DNA of 64,000 nt, taken from the NCBI GenBank assembly GCA_039984955.1, contig JBDWTN010000007.1:1806501-1870500 (forward strand), written 5' to 3'. A program made the translations under genes and the position numbers. The number at the start of each line of letters is the position of its first letter. Position 1 is the stretch's first letter. The notes below the pieces were generated by a model. The model was not told the origin of the DNA and searched no databases. It worked only from the letters and a program-made list of their open reading frames with translations. Origin of the DNA: Marinobacter alexandrii (GTDB lineage Bacteria; Bacteroidota; Bacteroidia; Cytophagales; Cyclobacteriaceae). Below, in pieces: positions 19,291 through 30,025 of the stretch.

Positions 19291-19644
19291 ATGAAAAAAT
19301 TTCAATTAGGCGAGTTTGAAGAAGTGGTCATGCTTACGGTAGCCATTCTTTATGAAAATGCATATGGAGTTTCCATCAAAAAAGAAATCGAGAATAGACT
19401 GGGTAGAAATGTAAGCGTTGGAGCACTACAATCTGCCCTCAAAAGATTGGAAGACAAAGACTATCTGGTGTCACACGACAAAGATGCCACACAGGAAAGA
19501 GCCGGTCGTCCAAAGCGATATTTTAAAATCACCTCTTTAGGTAAACAAGCCATGCAGTATACCAAAGAGACACGTAACTCGCTTTGGGATGCCATTCCTT
19601 CCATTTCATTGGAAGTAAAATTTTCTGAAGTATACAATGCATAA
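19291..19644 (+). CDS. PadR-family transcriptional regulator (block B)
   Basis: 117 residues, typical of the short PadR winged-helix proteins. It starts MKKFQLGEFEEVVMLTV and has YGVSIKKEIENR (helix 2), VSVGALQSALKRLEDKDYL (recognition helix, about 42-60), and a wing containing RAGRPKRYFKIT. The recognition segment VSVGALQSALKRLE is the same as in PadR 59242, and the two promoters carry related repeats. PadR proteins are usually repressors that bind palindromic or repeated sites at their own promoter. The gene overlaps the first permease of block B by 8 bases (ATGCATAA), so regulator and permeases should be translated from one message. The inducing signal is unknown. Confidence 0.95.
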   Translation: MKKFQLGEFEEVVMLTVAILYENAYGVSIKKEIENRLGRNVSVGALQSALKRLEDKDYLVSHDKDATQERAGRPKRYFKITSLGKQAMQYTKETRNSLWDAIPSISLEVKFSEVYNA

Positions 19645-22222
19645 TCCTCCCAAACTATTTCTCCATTTTTTCCGATGGTTTTGCCACGCAGATCTACAAA
19701 AACCGATTGAAGGCGACCTCATGGAACTCTATGAAGAAAGAGTAAAGGATATAGGAAAAAAGAAAGCTGATAGAAAGTTCAAATTAGATGTACTTCAACT
19801 TTTCCGACCGAGTATCATAAAGCCAGCAGATGGCACTTACAGACTTAATAATTACGGCATGTTAAAGAACTATTTTAAGGTAACAGTAAGAAATCTGTTG
19901 CGTCAAAAACTCTACTCTGTTATCAATATCGGAGGACTTTCCATCGGTATAGCATCGTTTCTTTTGATCTTCATTTATGTACAATATGAACGTTCTTTTG
20001 ACAAATTCTATCCCAATGCAGATAATATTTATAATATCTATCAGCAGCAGCCAGGAAATCATTCATTAGGAACCGACTTATATGCAGTAACCCCTGCTGC
20101 ACTAGCATCCACTATTGAGGTTGAGTATCCCGAAATACGATATGCGACCACAATTCTCTCTTATTCCACGCTTTTAGAGGCTAAGGATGAGCATCATTTT
20201 AAACAAGTTATAATGGCAGATGAGCACTTCTTCAATGTGTTCAAACACACTTTCATAGCTGGTGATCCTAAGACAGCATTGAACACAGCAGAGGGTATCG
20301 TTCTTACACAATCGTTTGCCAAAAAACTATTCGGTGATGAAGACCCTATCGGAAAAGAAATCAAGTTTTGGGCAGGGCCAGCCTATGTTACGGGGATCAT
20401 CAAAGACCAACCTAAGAATTCTTCAATTAAGTTTTCTGCAATCCTTAGCATTCAAGCTAGTGAATACTACAGAAGCGAACGAATAAAAGAAAAGTGGGAT
20501 GGTAATTCCTACTATACTTTTTTCACATTTGAAGAAGCGGCAGATCCTGTAGCATTTGAAAAAAAACTAGTCGATCTTCTTGCTGTTCGGTGGATGTATT
20601 CCAAAGAAATTCCCAACAAATACTTCGTAGATCCTTTCTCTAAATTTCATTTGAGAGATAGTGTCAATGAAGACTTTGGGACAAAGGGAAATGCAAAACA
20701 ACTTAGCCTATTTTCAGTGATTGCTGTCCTCATCCTTTCATTAGCTGCAATCAACTATATGAATCTTGCAGTAGCAAGATCTATTAATAGAGCAAAAGAA
20801 GTTGGACTCAGAAAAGCTATTGGGGCTAGAAAAAACCAGCTAGTATTTCAATTTTTGACTGAATCAATCTTTCTCTCTGTATTAGCCTTTCTCATTGCAT
20901 TGGGAATCACTCAGTTGTCACTCCCTATCTTCGGAAGTTTGGTAGAGCGCCAAATGGAAATAGGTCTTCTTAACGAATTAAACCTCATACCATTCCTATT
21001 CATTACTGTCGTGATGTTAGGTATAATTTCAGGTAGCTATCCGGCTTTATTTATGTCCTCTTTAAAGCCTGTTCACGTTTTAAAAGGTAGGTTGGGAAGA
21101 AGAAAATCTGGAGGGAAGCTGCAAAAACTTCTGATCATTTGTCAATATTCTATTTCAATCATCATGCTAATATGCACGCTAATCGTATATCAGCAAATGC
21201 GATTTATCAGTGAAAAGGAGCTGGGAATCAGTAAAGACCAAATTGTAGTAGTTCGTGTGAGAGGGAATGAGATGCGAGAGAATATCGAGCTGATTAAAGA
21301 ACGGTTTTCAAACTATTCCAATGTTCAATCAGTCAGTTCGGTAAGTAGCTTCCCGACTAATATACAATCCAGCACCTTTTTTAATGCTGATTGGACTGGG
21401 GGTAACATCTATAGGCTATATACCGATCATCAGTTTTTGGATGTTTTCGAAGTTGAGTTGCTCGCTGGTCGTTTTCTCGACTCTGACCTTCCTACTTCCA
21501 ATGAAAAAGACTTTGTAATCAACGAAACTGCAGCAAAAGCACTAGGTTGGACCGCAGAATCCGCCATCGGTCAAGAGTACATCAACGGAGATGGAGATCA
21601 AAAAAACATCATTGGAGTTATTGCAGACTTTCATATGCACAGCTTGCATATGCCCATCGAACCATTAGTCATTGGCAAGCGTGATCTGCTTCGATACATA
21701 TCAGTAAAGATTAGCACCGGAAAAATTGCCGAGACTCTTCAATACTTACAGGAGACCTCTGAAGAGTATTCAAACTATCCATTTGATTATCAATTCATGG
21801 ATAATCATTTCGACCAAATCTATAAAGAAGATCAGCGGCAAAGCCAGTTACTAGGGTTCTTTGCTCTGCTAGCGATGCTTATCGCAGGTTTAGGACTTTT
21901 TGGACTTGCAGCTTTTGAGGCAGTTCAGAATCAAAAAGAGGTTGGTATCAGAAAAGTCCTTGGTGCCACGATCCAAAACATCGTGTGGATTTTCGGGAGG
22001 AAGTTTTTATCTCTTGTTACCATCGGGTTTCTTTTAGCAGTTCCAATCTCATGGTTCCTCATCAATGGTTGGTTGCAAAATTTTGCCTATAGGATCACTC
22101 CAAGCTGGTGGATATTTGGGCTTGGAGGTGCTTTTGCTATCCTTATAGCCTTCCTCACTATTAGCAGTCAGTCGATAAAAGCGGCACTAGTTAATCCAGT
22201 AGAGTCCTTAAAGAATGAATAA
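19637..22222 (+). CDS. Prefix-domain FtsX/MacB-type permease (block B, gene 1; body group III)
   Basis: 861 residues. The block B prefix (1-74) has FFRWFCHADLQKPIEGDLMELYEERVKDIG, a longer helical linker than block A, and junction Met75. The body pairs with 24811 (group III): YFKVTVRNLLRQKLYSVINIGGL around helix 1, INYMNLAVARSINRAKEVGLRK at about 372, and ADFHMHSLHMPIEP in periplasmic domain 2. Final helices carry GLGLFGLAAFEAVQNQKEVGIRKVLGA (about 751). The ATG overlaps the PadR stop, so the first permease is directly coupled to the regulator. The stop overlaps the next start by ATGAATAA. Confidence 0.95.
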   Translation: MHNPPKLFLHFFRWFCHADLQKPIEGDLMELYEERVKDIGKKKADRKFKLDVLQLFRPSIIKPADGTYRLNNYGMLKNYFKVTVRNLLRQKLYSVINIGGLSIGIASFLLIFIYVQYERSFDKFYPNADNIYNIYQQQPGNHSLGTDLYAVTPAALASTIEVEYPEIRYATTILSYSTLLEAKDEHHFKQVIMADEHFFNVFKHTFIAGDPKTALNTAEGIVLTQSFAKKLFGDEDPIGKEIKFWAGPAYVTGIIKDQPKNSSIKFSAILSIQASEYYRSERIKEKWDGNSYYTFFTFEEAADPVAFEKKLVDLLAVRWMYSKEIPNKYFVDPFSKFHLRDSVNEDFGTKGNAKQLSLFSVIAVLILSLAAINYMNLAVARSINRAKEVGLRKAIGARKNQLVFQFLTESIFLSVLAFLIALGITQLSLPIFGSLVERQMEIGLLNELNLIPFLFITVVMLGIISGSYPALFMSSLKPVHVLKGRLGRRKSGGKLQKLLIICQYSISIIMLICTLIVYQQMRFISEKELGISKDQIVVVRVRGNEMRENIELIKERFSNYSNVQSVSSVSSFPTNIQSSTFFNADWTGGNIYRLYTDHQFLDVFEVELLAGRFLDSDLPTSNEKDFVINETAAKALGWTAESAIGQEYINGDGDQKNIIGVIADFHMHSLHMPIEPLVIGKRDLLRYISVKISTGKIAETLQYLQETSEEYSNYPFDYQFMDNHFDQIYKEDQRQSQLLGFFALLAMLIAGLGLFGLAAFEAVQNQKEVGIRKVLGATIQNIVWIFGRKFLSLVTIGFLLAVPISWFLINGWLQNFAYRITPSWWIFGLGGAFAILIAFLTISSQSIKAALVNPVESLKNE

Positions 22223-24818
22223 CCAACCACCCAAATATTTCCTCCGATTCTTCCGGTGGTTTTGTCATCCACGATTGCAAAAACCGATCGAGGGTGACCT
22301 AATGGAACTCTACGATGAGCGACTAAAAGAAATGGGAAAAAGGAAGGCAGATCAAAAATTTAGAAGAGATGTACTTCAGCTTTTCCGGCCAAGTATTATA
22401 AAGCCAGCAGATGGCACTTACAGACTAAATAACTACGGCATGTTTAAACATAACTTAATTATCTCCTTTAGAAGCTTTCTAAGATTTAAAAACACATTCC
22501 TTATTAACCTGCTAGGACTAGCAAGTGGTTTAGCGAGTGCTATATTGATTTTATTATGGGTAAATGATGAGTTGAACATGGACAGATTCAGTGAGAAGGA
22601 TAGCCATCGCCATGTTCAGGTGATACATACTTACCCTACATCGGGTACATATCACACCAATGCCAATGGGTCTACGCCCAACCCTTTATTTGAAGCATTA
22701 CCTAAAGCAATTCCTGAAATTGACTACTCTTTTCCTGTAAAAGCACATGCAAGCTATCAAGGCGTTCTCACCACAGGTGAAAATAATGTAAGAGCAAGCT
22801 ATCAATTCATCGGGGATGGATACTTCAATGTATTTCCAGCAGACTTTATTCAAGGCAACAAATACAAGGCACTATCGGACAAGAACGATATTGTGATATC
22901 GGAAGAAATGGCACTAGGTCTGTTTGACTCTACTGAAGAAGCCATAGGACAAATAATTGAGTTGAAAGATGAAGATTTTGGGGGTTCGTACATGGTGACG
23001 GGTGTATTTATCCCTATCTCAAATTCTTCTCATCAATCTGACGTTCTATTTCATTATGACCTTTTCCGTGAGGCCGACTACATGCAGTGGTACAATGGTG
23101 GCACACAAGCTCATTTGGTATTGAAGGAAGGGGTCGACCTTGCTCAGTTTAATGATAAAATCAAAAGCTTTTTAAAGACGTTAGCCCCAAATTGGGAGGA
23201 CATCTTGTATGCACAACCCTACGCAGAAAAATACCTCTATGGAAAATATGAACAGGGAGTACCTGTAGAAGGAAGAATTACCTATGTCAAACTCTTTTCC
23301 ATTATAGCCATCTTCTTACTGGCCATTGCATGTATCAACTATATGAATTTTTCTACCGCGAAAGCCTCTAGAAGAATAAAGGAAATAGGAGTAAAAAAAG
23401 CCATGGGAGCAGGACGAAAATCACTCATTTTCCAATACTTCGGAGAATCCCTTTTTATGTCATTCATATCATTAATAATGGCGCTTGCGATTGTAGCCAT
23501 CTTGCTTCCTCAATTCAATGAAATTACTGGGAAGCAACTTGCATTCAATCTTACAGGAAATGTGTTAGGATGGGTACTTGGCATCACATCACTTACTGGT
23601 TTAATTTCAGGTAGCTACCCTGCTCTCCATCTTTCAGGGTTTAAACCTGTTCTCGCATTAAAAGGAAAACTAAAGGGTGATTCGAAAGGCTTATTGATCC
23701 GCAAAGCCTTAGTCGTTTTTCAATTTTCCATCTCCGTGATATTGATCGTTTCAGTTATTGTCATCTATAAGCAAGTAGAGTTTATACAGACTTCCAATCT
23801 GGGTTATAATAAAGATCACATCATCACATTTCCTCGCGAGGGCAATCTCAAAAAGGATCATAGTGCTTTTTTCTCGGAGATCAGAAGTACCCCTGGAGTG
23901 GTCATGGCGTCTCACATGAGTGGAGACCTTCCAGGAAGAGTGGGTTTCTCACAAGGATATAAGTGGGAAGGCATGGGCGCTGAAGACAAAAGCCTACGGT
24001 TTTATCAGATTCGTGGCGGGTATGATTTGATCGAACTACTTGGTATCAAGATAAAAGAAGGGCGGAGTTTTTCTAGAGATTTTCCTACAGACAGAGATGC
24101 ATACCTCTTTAATGAAGCCGCAATTCAGATGACCCAATTGGCAGAGCCTATTGGTCAAAAAATTGGAAATTTTAATACAAATGCAAACACCAAAGAAGTG
24201 ATTGGCGTTGTTAAAAATTTTCATTTTCAATCGTTTCAAGAAGAAATACGTCCTTTTATTTTTTCTCTTACAGAAAAATCTGAAAAGTTCGTCATCAAAA
24301 TACAAGAAGGTACAGAGCAAGAAACCATTGAGCGGATTAGAAAGATTTATCAAAATTATAATGACGGATATCCTTTTGAGTACACGTTTTTAGATGACGA
24401 TTACCAAGCGATTTATGCTGCAGAGGAGCGGATCACAGTGTTATCAAAGTATTTCGCAGCGATTGCTATAGTCGTTTCTTGTCTAGGCCTACTGGCTCTT
24501 ACTTCATTTAGTACACAACAAAGGTTCAAAGAAATTGCCATCCGGAAAGTACTTGGATCTAGTAATACTGGAATTGTACGACTTCTTTCAAGTGATTTCA
24601 CTTCACTTGTTTCAATCGCCATCATCATTGCATTACCTATCGCATACTATTTAATGAAAATATGGCTGAATGATTTTGCCTATCGCATAGAACTAACACC
24701 AATCTACTTCGCAGCAGGTGGAGCATTGGTTTTTTTGTTGGCAGTTTTCACCATTACCATCCAAACTGCAAAGTCGGCCAAGGTAAATGTAACCGAAAGC
24801 TTAAGGGCCAATGAATAA
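22215..24818 (+). CDS. Prefix-domain FtsX/MacB-type permease (block B, gene 2; body group I)
   Basis: 867 residues. The prefix (1-75) is almost the same DNA as that of 27413 (about 14 differences in the first 107 nt), yet the bodies belong to different groups. After Met76 it has FKHNLIISFRSFLRFKNTF, the VNDEL segment after helix 1, YLYGKYEQGV in periplasmic domain 1 and NYMNFSTAKASRRIKEIGVKKAMGA (about 373), all group I features shared with 30018 and gene 1. The second half has CLGLLALTSFSTQQRFKEIAIRKVLGS (about 755), where EIA replaces the usual EIG. The C-terminus reads VNVTESLRANE, two residues longer than most. The stop overlaps the next start by 8 bases. Confidence 0.95.
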   Translation: MNNQPPKYFLRFFRWFCHPRLQKPIEGDLMELYDERLKEMGKRKADQKFRRDVLQLFRPSIIKPADGTYRLNNYGMFKHNLIISFRSFLRFKNTFLINLLGLASGLASAILILLWVNDELNMDRFSEKDSHRHVQVIHTYPTSGTYHTNANGSTPNPLFEALPKAIPEIDYSFPVKAHASYQGVLTTGENNVRASYQFIGDGYFNVFPADFIQGNKYKALSDKNDIVISEEMALGLFDSTEEAIGQIIELKDEDFGGSYMVTGVFIPISNSSHQSDVLFHYDLFREADYMQWYNGGTQAHLVLKEGVDLAQFNDKIKSFLKTLAPNWEDILYAQPYAEKYLYGKYEQGVPVEGRITYVKLFSIIAIFLLAIACINYMNFSTAKASRRIKEIGVKKAMGAGRKSLIFQYFGESLFMSFISLIMALAIVAILLPQFNEITGKQLAFNLTGNVLGWVLGITSLTGLISGSYPALHLSGFKPVLALKGKLKGDSKGLLIRKALVVFQFSISVILIVSVIVIYKQVEFIQTSNLGYNKDHIITFPREGNLKKDHSAFFSEIRSTPGVVMASHMSGDLPGRVGFSQGYKWEGMGAEDKSLRFYQIRGGYDLIELLGIKIKEGRSFSRDFPTDRDAYLFNEAAIQMTQLAEPIGQKIGNFNTNANTKEVIGVVKNFHFQSFQEEIRPFIFSLTEKSEKFVIKIQEGTEQETIERIRKIYQNYNDGYPFEYTFLDDDYQAIYAAEERITVLSKYFAAIAIVVSCLGLLALTSFSTQQRFKEIAIRKVLGSSNTGIVRLLSSDFTSLVSIAIIIALPIAYYLMKIWLNDFAYRIELTPIYFAAGGALVFLLAVFTITIQTAKSAKVNVTESLRANE

Positions 24819-27420
24819 CCATCCGCCAAAATATTTCCTCCGCTTCTTCCGGTGGTTTTGTCACCCTCGATTGCAGAAACCTATCGAGGGTGATTTAATG
24901 GAACTGTATGAAGAGCGGGTAAAAGAACTAGGCCCGAAGAAGGCAAATCGCCTCTTTGGAAAAGATGTGCTTCTCCTATTCAGAAAAGACATCATCAGAC
25001 CCTCAGGAGGCACTTACAGATTAACCAATTACGGAATGTTCAAGAACTATTTCAAAACCACAATACGAAGCTTAACGCGTCAGAAGCTATATGCAGCCAT
25101 CAATATCGGTGGCTTGTCCCTTAGTATTGCTTGCGTACTCCTCATTCTATCGTTCATTCAGTATGAATTTTCTTACGATCGTAATTTTGAGAATCACGAT
25201 AAGATCTACCGCGTCTACAATTCCCCAACAGGCAGTGATTTTCTGGGAAAAAACATAAATGCAATTACTCCGCTACAGCTTGCCTCCGCACTAGAGAGCG
25301 AATGTCCTGAAGTCAATAGCGCTACGGTATTTGATTGGTACAAGACGCTAATCGGGAAAAGTGAAGATAACCTTTACTATGAGTCCGGGATTTTTTCAGA
25401 CAAACACTTTTTCCATGTGTTTCCACATGATTTCGTAGCGGGAGATTCTCAAACCGCATTGGAAGATCCTACAAGTCTGGTTTTGACAGAGTCCTTGGCC
25501 AGGAAAATCTTTAACCACGAAAATGCAATGGGTCAGCAACTGATCCATGGTGATCAGGTCTATCAGGTGACAGGGGTAATAAAAGACCCACCTAAGAACA
25601 CCTCATTTCCTCTTGAGTTTGTCATGAATGCTGAGGGAGAGAACTGGTACAAAGAGTCCATGAATCGGGAAAAATGGAGAAGCAACGGGTACAACACCTT
25701 CTTTACCCTAAACGAAGGAAGTGATCTTTCACTACTCGAAAGTAAGATGCCGAAGTTGCTTGAAAAGTACTGGATTAACCTTGAGTTGTACCCTCAGCAG
25801 TACAGATTCGAAGCACTCAAAGACGTTCACTTGCAATCAGAATTCAACTTTGATTTTGCAGGAAAGGGAAGCAAAAAACAACTCCTCCTCTTTTCAACCA
25901 TTGTCTTGCTTATTCTCATTCTGGCCCTTGTCAACTATACCAATCTGGCAGTTGCACGATCAATGAGTCGCTCAAAGGAGGTTGGCTTGAGAAAGACGGT
26001 TGGAGCGGGGAGAGGACAGTTGATCTTCCAATTCTTATTCGAGTCCACTTTCCTCACGTTTATCGCGATGATTGTTGCACTTCTTATCACCTCTGTATCG
26101 CTACCCATTTTTGGAGAACTTTTGGAAAGGCCTCTTCAACTGGAGATGGAGGCGCTAGTGACTGCAGCCCCATACCTCTTGGGACTTGTATTCTTTTTAG
26201 GAATTCTTTCAGGCTATTACCCCGCTTTTTTGACCTCTCGACTTCAGCCTATTAACGCGCTAAAAGGCAAGACCAAAGGCTTAACCAAAAGTCGTCTTCA
26301 AAAATGGTTGATTGTCGGCCAGTATGCGGTTTCAATTGCCATGATCATCTGCGCCATAGAGGCTAATCAGCAGTTTCAGTTCATTCAGGATAAAGATTTG
26401 GGGTTCCAAAAAGAAAACATTCTTACCCTACGAAATAGAAGTCGTGAAGTCACCGACAACTTTGAAGTACTTAAAAGTCAATGGCTCAATCATCCTAACA
26501 TACTGGCCGTCGCAGGTTCGCAAAATCTGCCAATAAACCTACGTCAGGGTACTGTGGTCAATGATGATCAGGGAGGAGATCCCAACGACGATTTACACAT
26601 CTATCAAATGCGAGCTGGTTACGATTTCCTGGATCTCTACGACATAGAGTTACTTGCAGGTAGAGGTTTTTCGAGGGAATTGAACGATTCACTAAACCTG
26701 TGCATCATCAATGAAACCACAGCCAAAGCGATGGGCTGGACTCCAAATGAGGCTGTCGGCAAGCGTTTTACAGAAGACTGGGACCTAAAGTATCGAGAGG
26801 TTATTGGAGTAATCAAAGACTTTCACATGCACTCGATGCATATGGAAATTGAACCGATGTTTATCGAACGAAGGAGTGCCAGGTCTTTTAGATATATCTC
26901 ACTAGAGATAAAACCAGAAAATCTTCAAGAAACCATTGCTTACCTCGAAGAAACAATCAAACCCTATTCTTCTTACCCTTTCGATGCGAGGCTGCTGTCA
27001 GATCGGTATGACCAACTGTACGCTGAAGACATCAGTCAAAGCAAGATCTTCAACTTCTTTACGCTACTGGCCATTGTCATTGCCTCTCTTGGCCTCTTCG
27101 GGCTAGCCACCTACACCATTCACTTGAGAGTGAAAGAGGTCGGAATAAGAAAAGTTTTAGGTGCTTCCATATCCAGCATTGTATCACTGGTATCATTGGA
27201 TTTTCTAAAACTGGTTGGCTTAGGATTTCTGATTGCCATCCCCTTAGCATGGATGGCTGTAGAGGAGTGGCTGGAAGATTTTTCCTATCACATCGCCATC
27301 CAGTGGTGGGTCTTTGCACTATCTGGCATTATAGCAGTAATCATCGCTTGTCTTACCATAAGCGCCCAATCGATCAAAATAGCATTATCAGATCCTGCTG
27401 AAATTCTAAAAGATGAATAG
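24811..27420 (+). CDS. Prefix-domain FtsX/MacB-type permease (block B, gene 3; body group III)
   Basis: 869 residues with block B prefix (FFRWFCHPRLQKPIEGDL, 1-75) and junction Met76. The body matches 19637: YFKTTIRSLTRQKLYAAINIGGL, NYTNLAVARSMSRSKEVGLRKTVGA (about 372) and KDFHMHSMHMEIEP in periplasmic domain 2. The second half has SLGLFGLATYTIHLRVKEVGIRKVLGA (about 758). Block B therefore alternates group III, I, III, II and I bodies behind a nearly constant prefix. The stop (TAG) is within ATGAATAG, which starts the next gene. GC appears slightly higher here than in neighbouring permeases, judged by eye only. Confidence 0.95.
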   Translation: MNNHPPKYFLRFFRWFCHPRLQKPIEGDLMELYEERVKELGPKKANRLFGKDVLLLFRKDIIRPSGGTYRLTNYGMFKNYFKTTIRSLTRQKLYAAINIGGLSLSIACVLLILSFIQYEFSYDRNFENHDKIYRVYNSPTGSDFLGKNINAITPLQLASALESECPEVNSATVFDWYKTLIGKSEDNLYYESGIFSDKHFFHVFPHDFVAGDSQTALEDPTSLVLTESLARKIFNHENAMGQQLIHGDQVYQVTGVIKDPPKNTSFPLEFVMNAEGENWYKESMNREKWRSNGYNTFFTLNEGSDLSLLESKMPKLLEKYWINLELYPQQYRFEALKDVHLQSEFNFDFAGKGSKKQLLLFSTIVLLILILALVNYTNLAVARSMSRSKEVGLRKTVGAGRGQLIFQFLFESTFLTFIAMIVALLITSVSLPIFGELLERPLQLEMEALVTAAPYLLGLVFFLGILSGYYPAFLTSRLQPINALKGKTKGLTKSRLQKWLIVGQYAVSIAMIICAIEANQQFQFIQDKDLGFQKENILTLRNRSREVTDNFEVLKSQWLNHPNILAVAGSQNLPINLRQGTVVNDDQGGDPNDDLHIYQMRAGYDFLDLYDIELLAGRGFSRELNDSLNLCIINETTAKAMGWTPNEAVGKRFTEDWDLKYREVIGVIKDFHMHSMHMEIEPMFIERRSARSFRYISLEIKPENLQETIAYLEETIKPYSSYPFDARLLSDRYDQLYAEDISQSKIFNFFTLLAIVIASLGLFGLATYTIHLRVKEVGIRKVLGASISSIVSLVSLDFLKLVGLGFLIAIPLAWMAVEEWLEDFSYHIAIQWWVFALSGIIAVIIACLTISAQSIKIALSDPAEILKDE

Positions 27421-30025
27421 CCAACCACCCAAATATTTCCTCCGCTTCTTCCGGTGGTTTTGCCATCCTCGATTGCAGAAACCCGTGGAAGGCGACCTCA
27501 TGGAACTCTATCAGGAGCGGGTAAAGGAATTGGGAAAAAAGAAAGCGGATCGACAATTCATCAAAGATGTATTGCTCCTTTTCAGAAAAGATATTATTAA
27601 GCCAACAGATGGCACTTACAGATTAAATAACTACGGTATGTTTAAAAATTATTTCAAAGTCGGATACAGAAACCTCATTCGAAATAAATCTCACGGATTC
27701 ATCAACATTGGTGGCCTATCGATCGCCATGACAGTGGTCATTTTAATAAGTCTTTGGATCACAGACGAACTCAGTTTCAATCATAATCATAAAGAGCACC
27801 AGCGAACTGCAAAAGTGCTGAAAAAACGTACCCTAAACGGAGACACGCAGGTACGTTTTGCATTGCCAATTCCAATTGTGGATGAGCTAGATGATAATTA
27901 CAGAGATGACCTTAAAAATGTAACTGTAGCAGCATGGCAAGGGTCATCTCTTGTTGATACAAAAGACAAACAGCTTAATCTGATTGGCAATTACATGAGT
28001 GCCAATGCTCCAAAGCTCTTGGATCTGGATATGAAGGCAGGTTCGCATGAATCGCTTTCTGAAAAATTTAGTGTAATGGTATCTGTTCAAGCCGCCAATT
28101 CCCTTTTTGATTCAGAAGATGTCATCGGAAAACAGCTAATCATAGATGGAGAAGTCACAATGAACATCACTGGAGTTTATAAAGATTTACCCTCACAATC
28201 TTCCTTTCATGGACTATCATTTATTGGAAATTTCGAAGGTTATGCCTCTACCCAAGATTGGATTCAACGCGCTATAAAGAACAGGAGATGGGATAGTAAT
28301 TTTTGTCAAGTTTTTGTTCAGCTTCAAGATAACGCCTCATGGCAGTCTGCTAATAAGAAGATCGAAAAATTGATCTACAATAATTCTAGTGATAGAGATA
28401 AACAGAACAATCCCATCGTATTCCTCCACCCAATGGACGACTGGCACTTGAGGTCCAACTGGGAAAATGGAGAGCAAACAGGGGGTGCAATTCTATATGT
28501 TTGGCTTTTTGGCGTAATTGCTGTTTTTATATTGTTTCTGGCATGCATCAACTTTATGAACTTGAGTACTGCTCAAGCTGAAAAAAGAGCCAAAGAAGTT
28601 GGCATCAGAAAGTCATTGGGATCGCTTCGTTCGCAGCTAATCGGCCAATTCCTGATAGAGTCTTTTTTGATTGTCTCTCTATCCTTTGTCATATCTGTGT
28701 TCTTGGTAAACATTGTCCTGCCATACTTCAATATGCTATCAGGCAAGCAAATGAATTTCCCATTTTCACAATCATTTTTTTGGCTATCCGCTGCTCTTTT
28801 TATTGCTTTTACAAGTCTTGTATCAGCTAGCTACCCAGCTTTTTATCTATCAGGTTTTAGACCTGTAAAAGTGCTGAAAGGTACATTCAAAACAGGAAGA
28901 GCTTCTGCTGTCTTTCGTAGGATATTGGTTGTTGGACAGTTTGCTGTCAGTATTACATTGATTGCTGGAACTTTCATTGTGTATCAGCAAATAAATCATA
29001 GCAAAAATCGGCCGATTGGATACGATGCTAAAAACCTTTTATCTGTACGTTCTTCGCCAGAAGCATTTAGGAACAAACATCATGTCATTCAGGATGAATT
29101 GCTGAAAACTGGTGCAGTAATTTCTATGTCACAATCATCAAGTCCCTTGACGGAGCTAAATAGCTCAACAGGTGGGTTTAGCTGGGAAGGAAAAGATCCG
29201 GACTTGAAAGTAAATTTTGTCTTCTCATATGTCACTCACGAGTTTGGTAAAACTGTAGGTTGGAACATTCGTTCAGGACGAGATTTTAAAAATCAAAAAT
29301 CGGATGAAAAAGCATATGTCATCAACCAAGCTGCAGCAGATTTCATAGGTCTAACAGATCCTGTAGGCAAAAGTTTAGCATGGTACGATGGCCCACATAA
29401 AATCATAGGTGTTGTTGATAACCTAATCCTTGAGTCACCTTTCCAACAAATAGAACCAGCGATTTATACCATGAATATGGAGGAAACAGAGTGGATGCAA
29501 ATCAAGCTTGCTGAAAATCAACCAACAGCTGAGTCTATTGCCAGAGTTGAGGAAGTTTTTCAAAAAATTATGCCCAATGTCCCGTTCGGTTTTGAATTTA
29601 TTTCAAGCCTTCACGGAGAAAAATTTGCTTCTATCTCCCAGGTTGGCAATCTCTCAAGCATATTCACCTTCCTCGCTATTTTCATTAGCTCACTTGGGCT
29701 ATTCGGACTGGCATCTTATGTAGTGGAAAGGAAAACGAAAGAGATTGGGATACGCAAAGTACTTGGAGCAAAGGCCAGTAGAATTGTTTTATCACTGTCC
29801 TTGGATTTTGCTAAAATGGTGATCATAGCTTCTATCATTGCTGTTCCTATAAGTTACATAGTTGGCCATCGCTGGCTCGAAAGCTTTGCCTATCGAATCA
29901 ATCTGGAGTGGTGGTATTTTGCTCTTGCAGGGTTCATCGCCCTTATAATTGCCGGTATTACTGTAAGCAGTAAAACCATTCAAGCGGCTACAGCAAATCC
30001 TGTTAAATCATTGAAAGATGAATAA
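27413..30025 (+). CDS. Prefix-domain FtsX/MacB-type permease (block B, gene 4; body group II)
   Basis: 870 residues. The prefix is of the block B type, but the body is like the block A genes 4928 and 7497: LWITDELSF after helix 1, FLHPMDDWHLRSNWENG in periplasmic domain 1 and NFMNLSTAQAEKRAKEVGIRKSLGS (about 378). The terminal half has SLGLFGLASYVVERKTKEIGIRKVLGA (about 759). A 29-bp tract spanning the junction ATG (27632-27660) is identical to tracts in 34467 and 56117, whose bodies belong to another group; this marks the junction as a possible recombination seam. The C-terminus is NPVKSLKDE, and the stop overlaps the next start by ATGAATAA. Confidence 0.95.
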   Translation: MNSQPPKYFLRFFRWFCHPRLQKPVEGDLMELYQERVKELGKKKADRQFIKDVLLLFRKDIIKPTDGTYRLNNYGMFKNYFKVGYRNLIRNKSHGFINIGGLSIAMTVVILISLWITDELSFNHNHKEHQRTAKVLKKRTLNGDTQVRFALPIPIVDELDDNYRDDLKNVTVAAWQGSSLVDTKDKQLNLIGNYMSANAPKLLDLDMKAGSHESLSEKFSVMVSVQAANSLFDSEDVIGKQLIIDGEVTMNITGVYKDLPSQSSFHGLSFIGNFEGYASTQDWIQRAIKNRRWDSNFCQVFVQLQDNASWQSANKKIEKLIYNNSSDRDKQNNPIVFLHPMDDWHLRSNWENGEQTGGAILYVWLFGVIAVFILFLACINFMNLSTAQAEKRAKEVGIRKSLGSLRSQLIGQFLIESFLIVSLSFVISVFLVNIVLPYFNMLSGKQMNFPFSQSFFWLSAALFIAFTSLVSASYPAFYLSGFRPVKVLKGTFKTGRASAVFRRILVVGQFAVSITLIAGTFIVYQQINHSKNRPIGYDAKNLLSVRSSPEAFRNKHHVIQDELLKTGAVISMSQSSSPLTELNSSTGGFSWEGKDPDLKVNFVFSYVTHEFGKTVGWNIRSGRDFKNQKSDEKAYVINQAAADFIGLTDPVGKSLAWYDGPHKIIGVVDNLILESPFQQIEPAIYTMNMEETEWMQIKLAENQPTAESIARVEEVFQKIMPNVPFGFEFISSLHGEKFASISQVGNLSSIFTFLAIFISSLGLFGLASYVVERKTKEIGIRKVLGAKASRIVLSLSLDFAKMVIIASIIAVPISYIVGHRWLESFAYRINLEWWYFALAGFIALIIAGITVSSKTIQAATANPVKSLKDE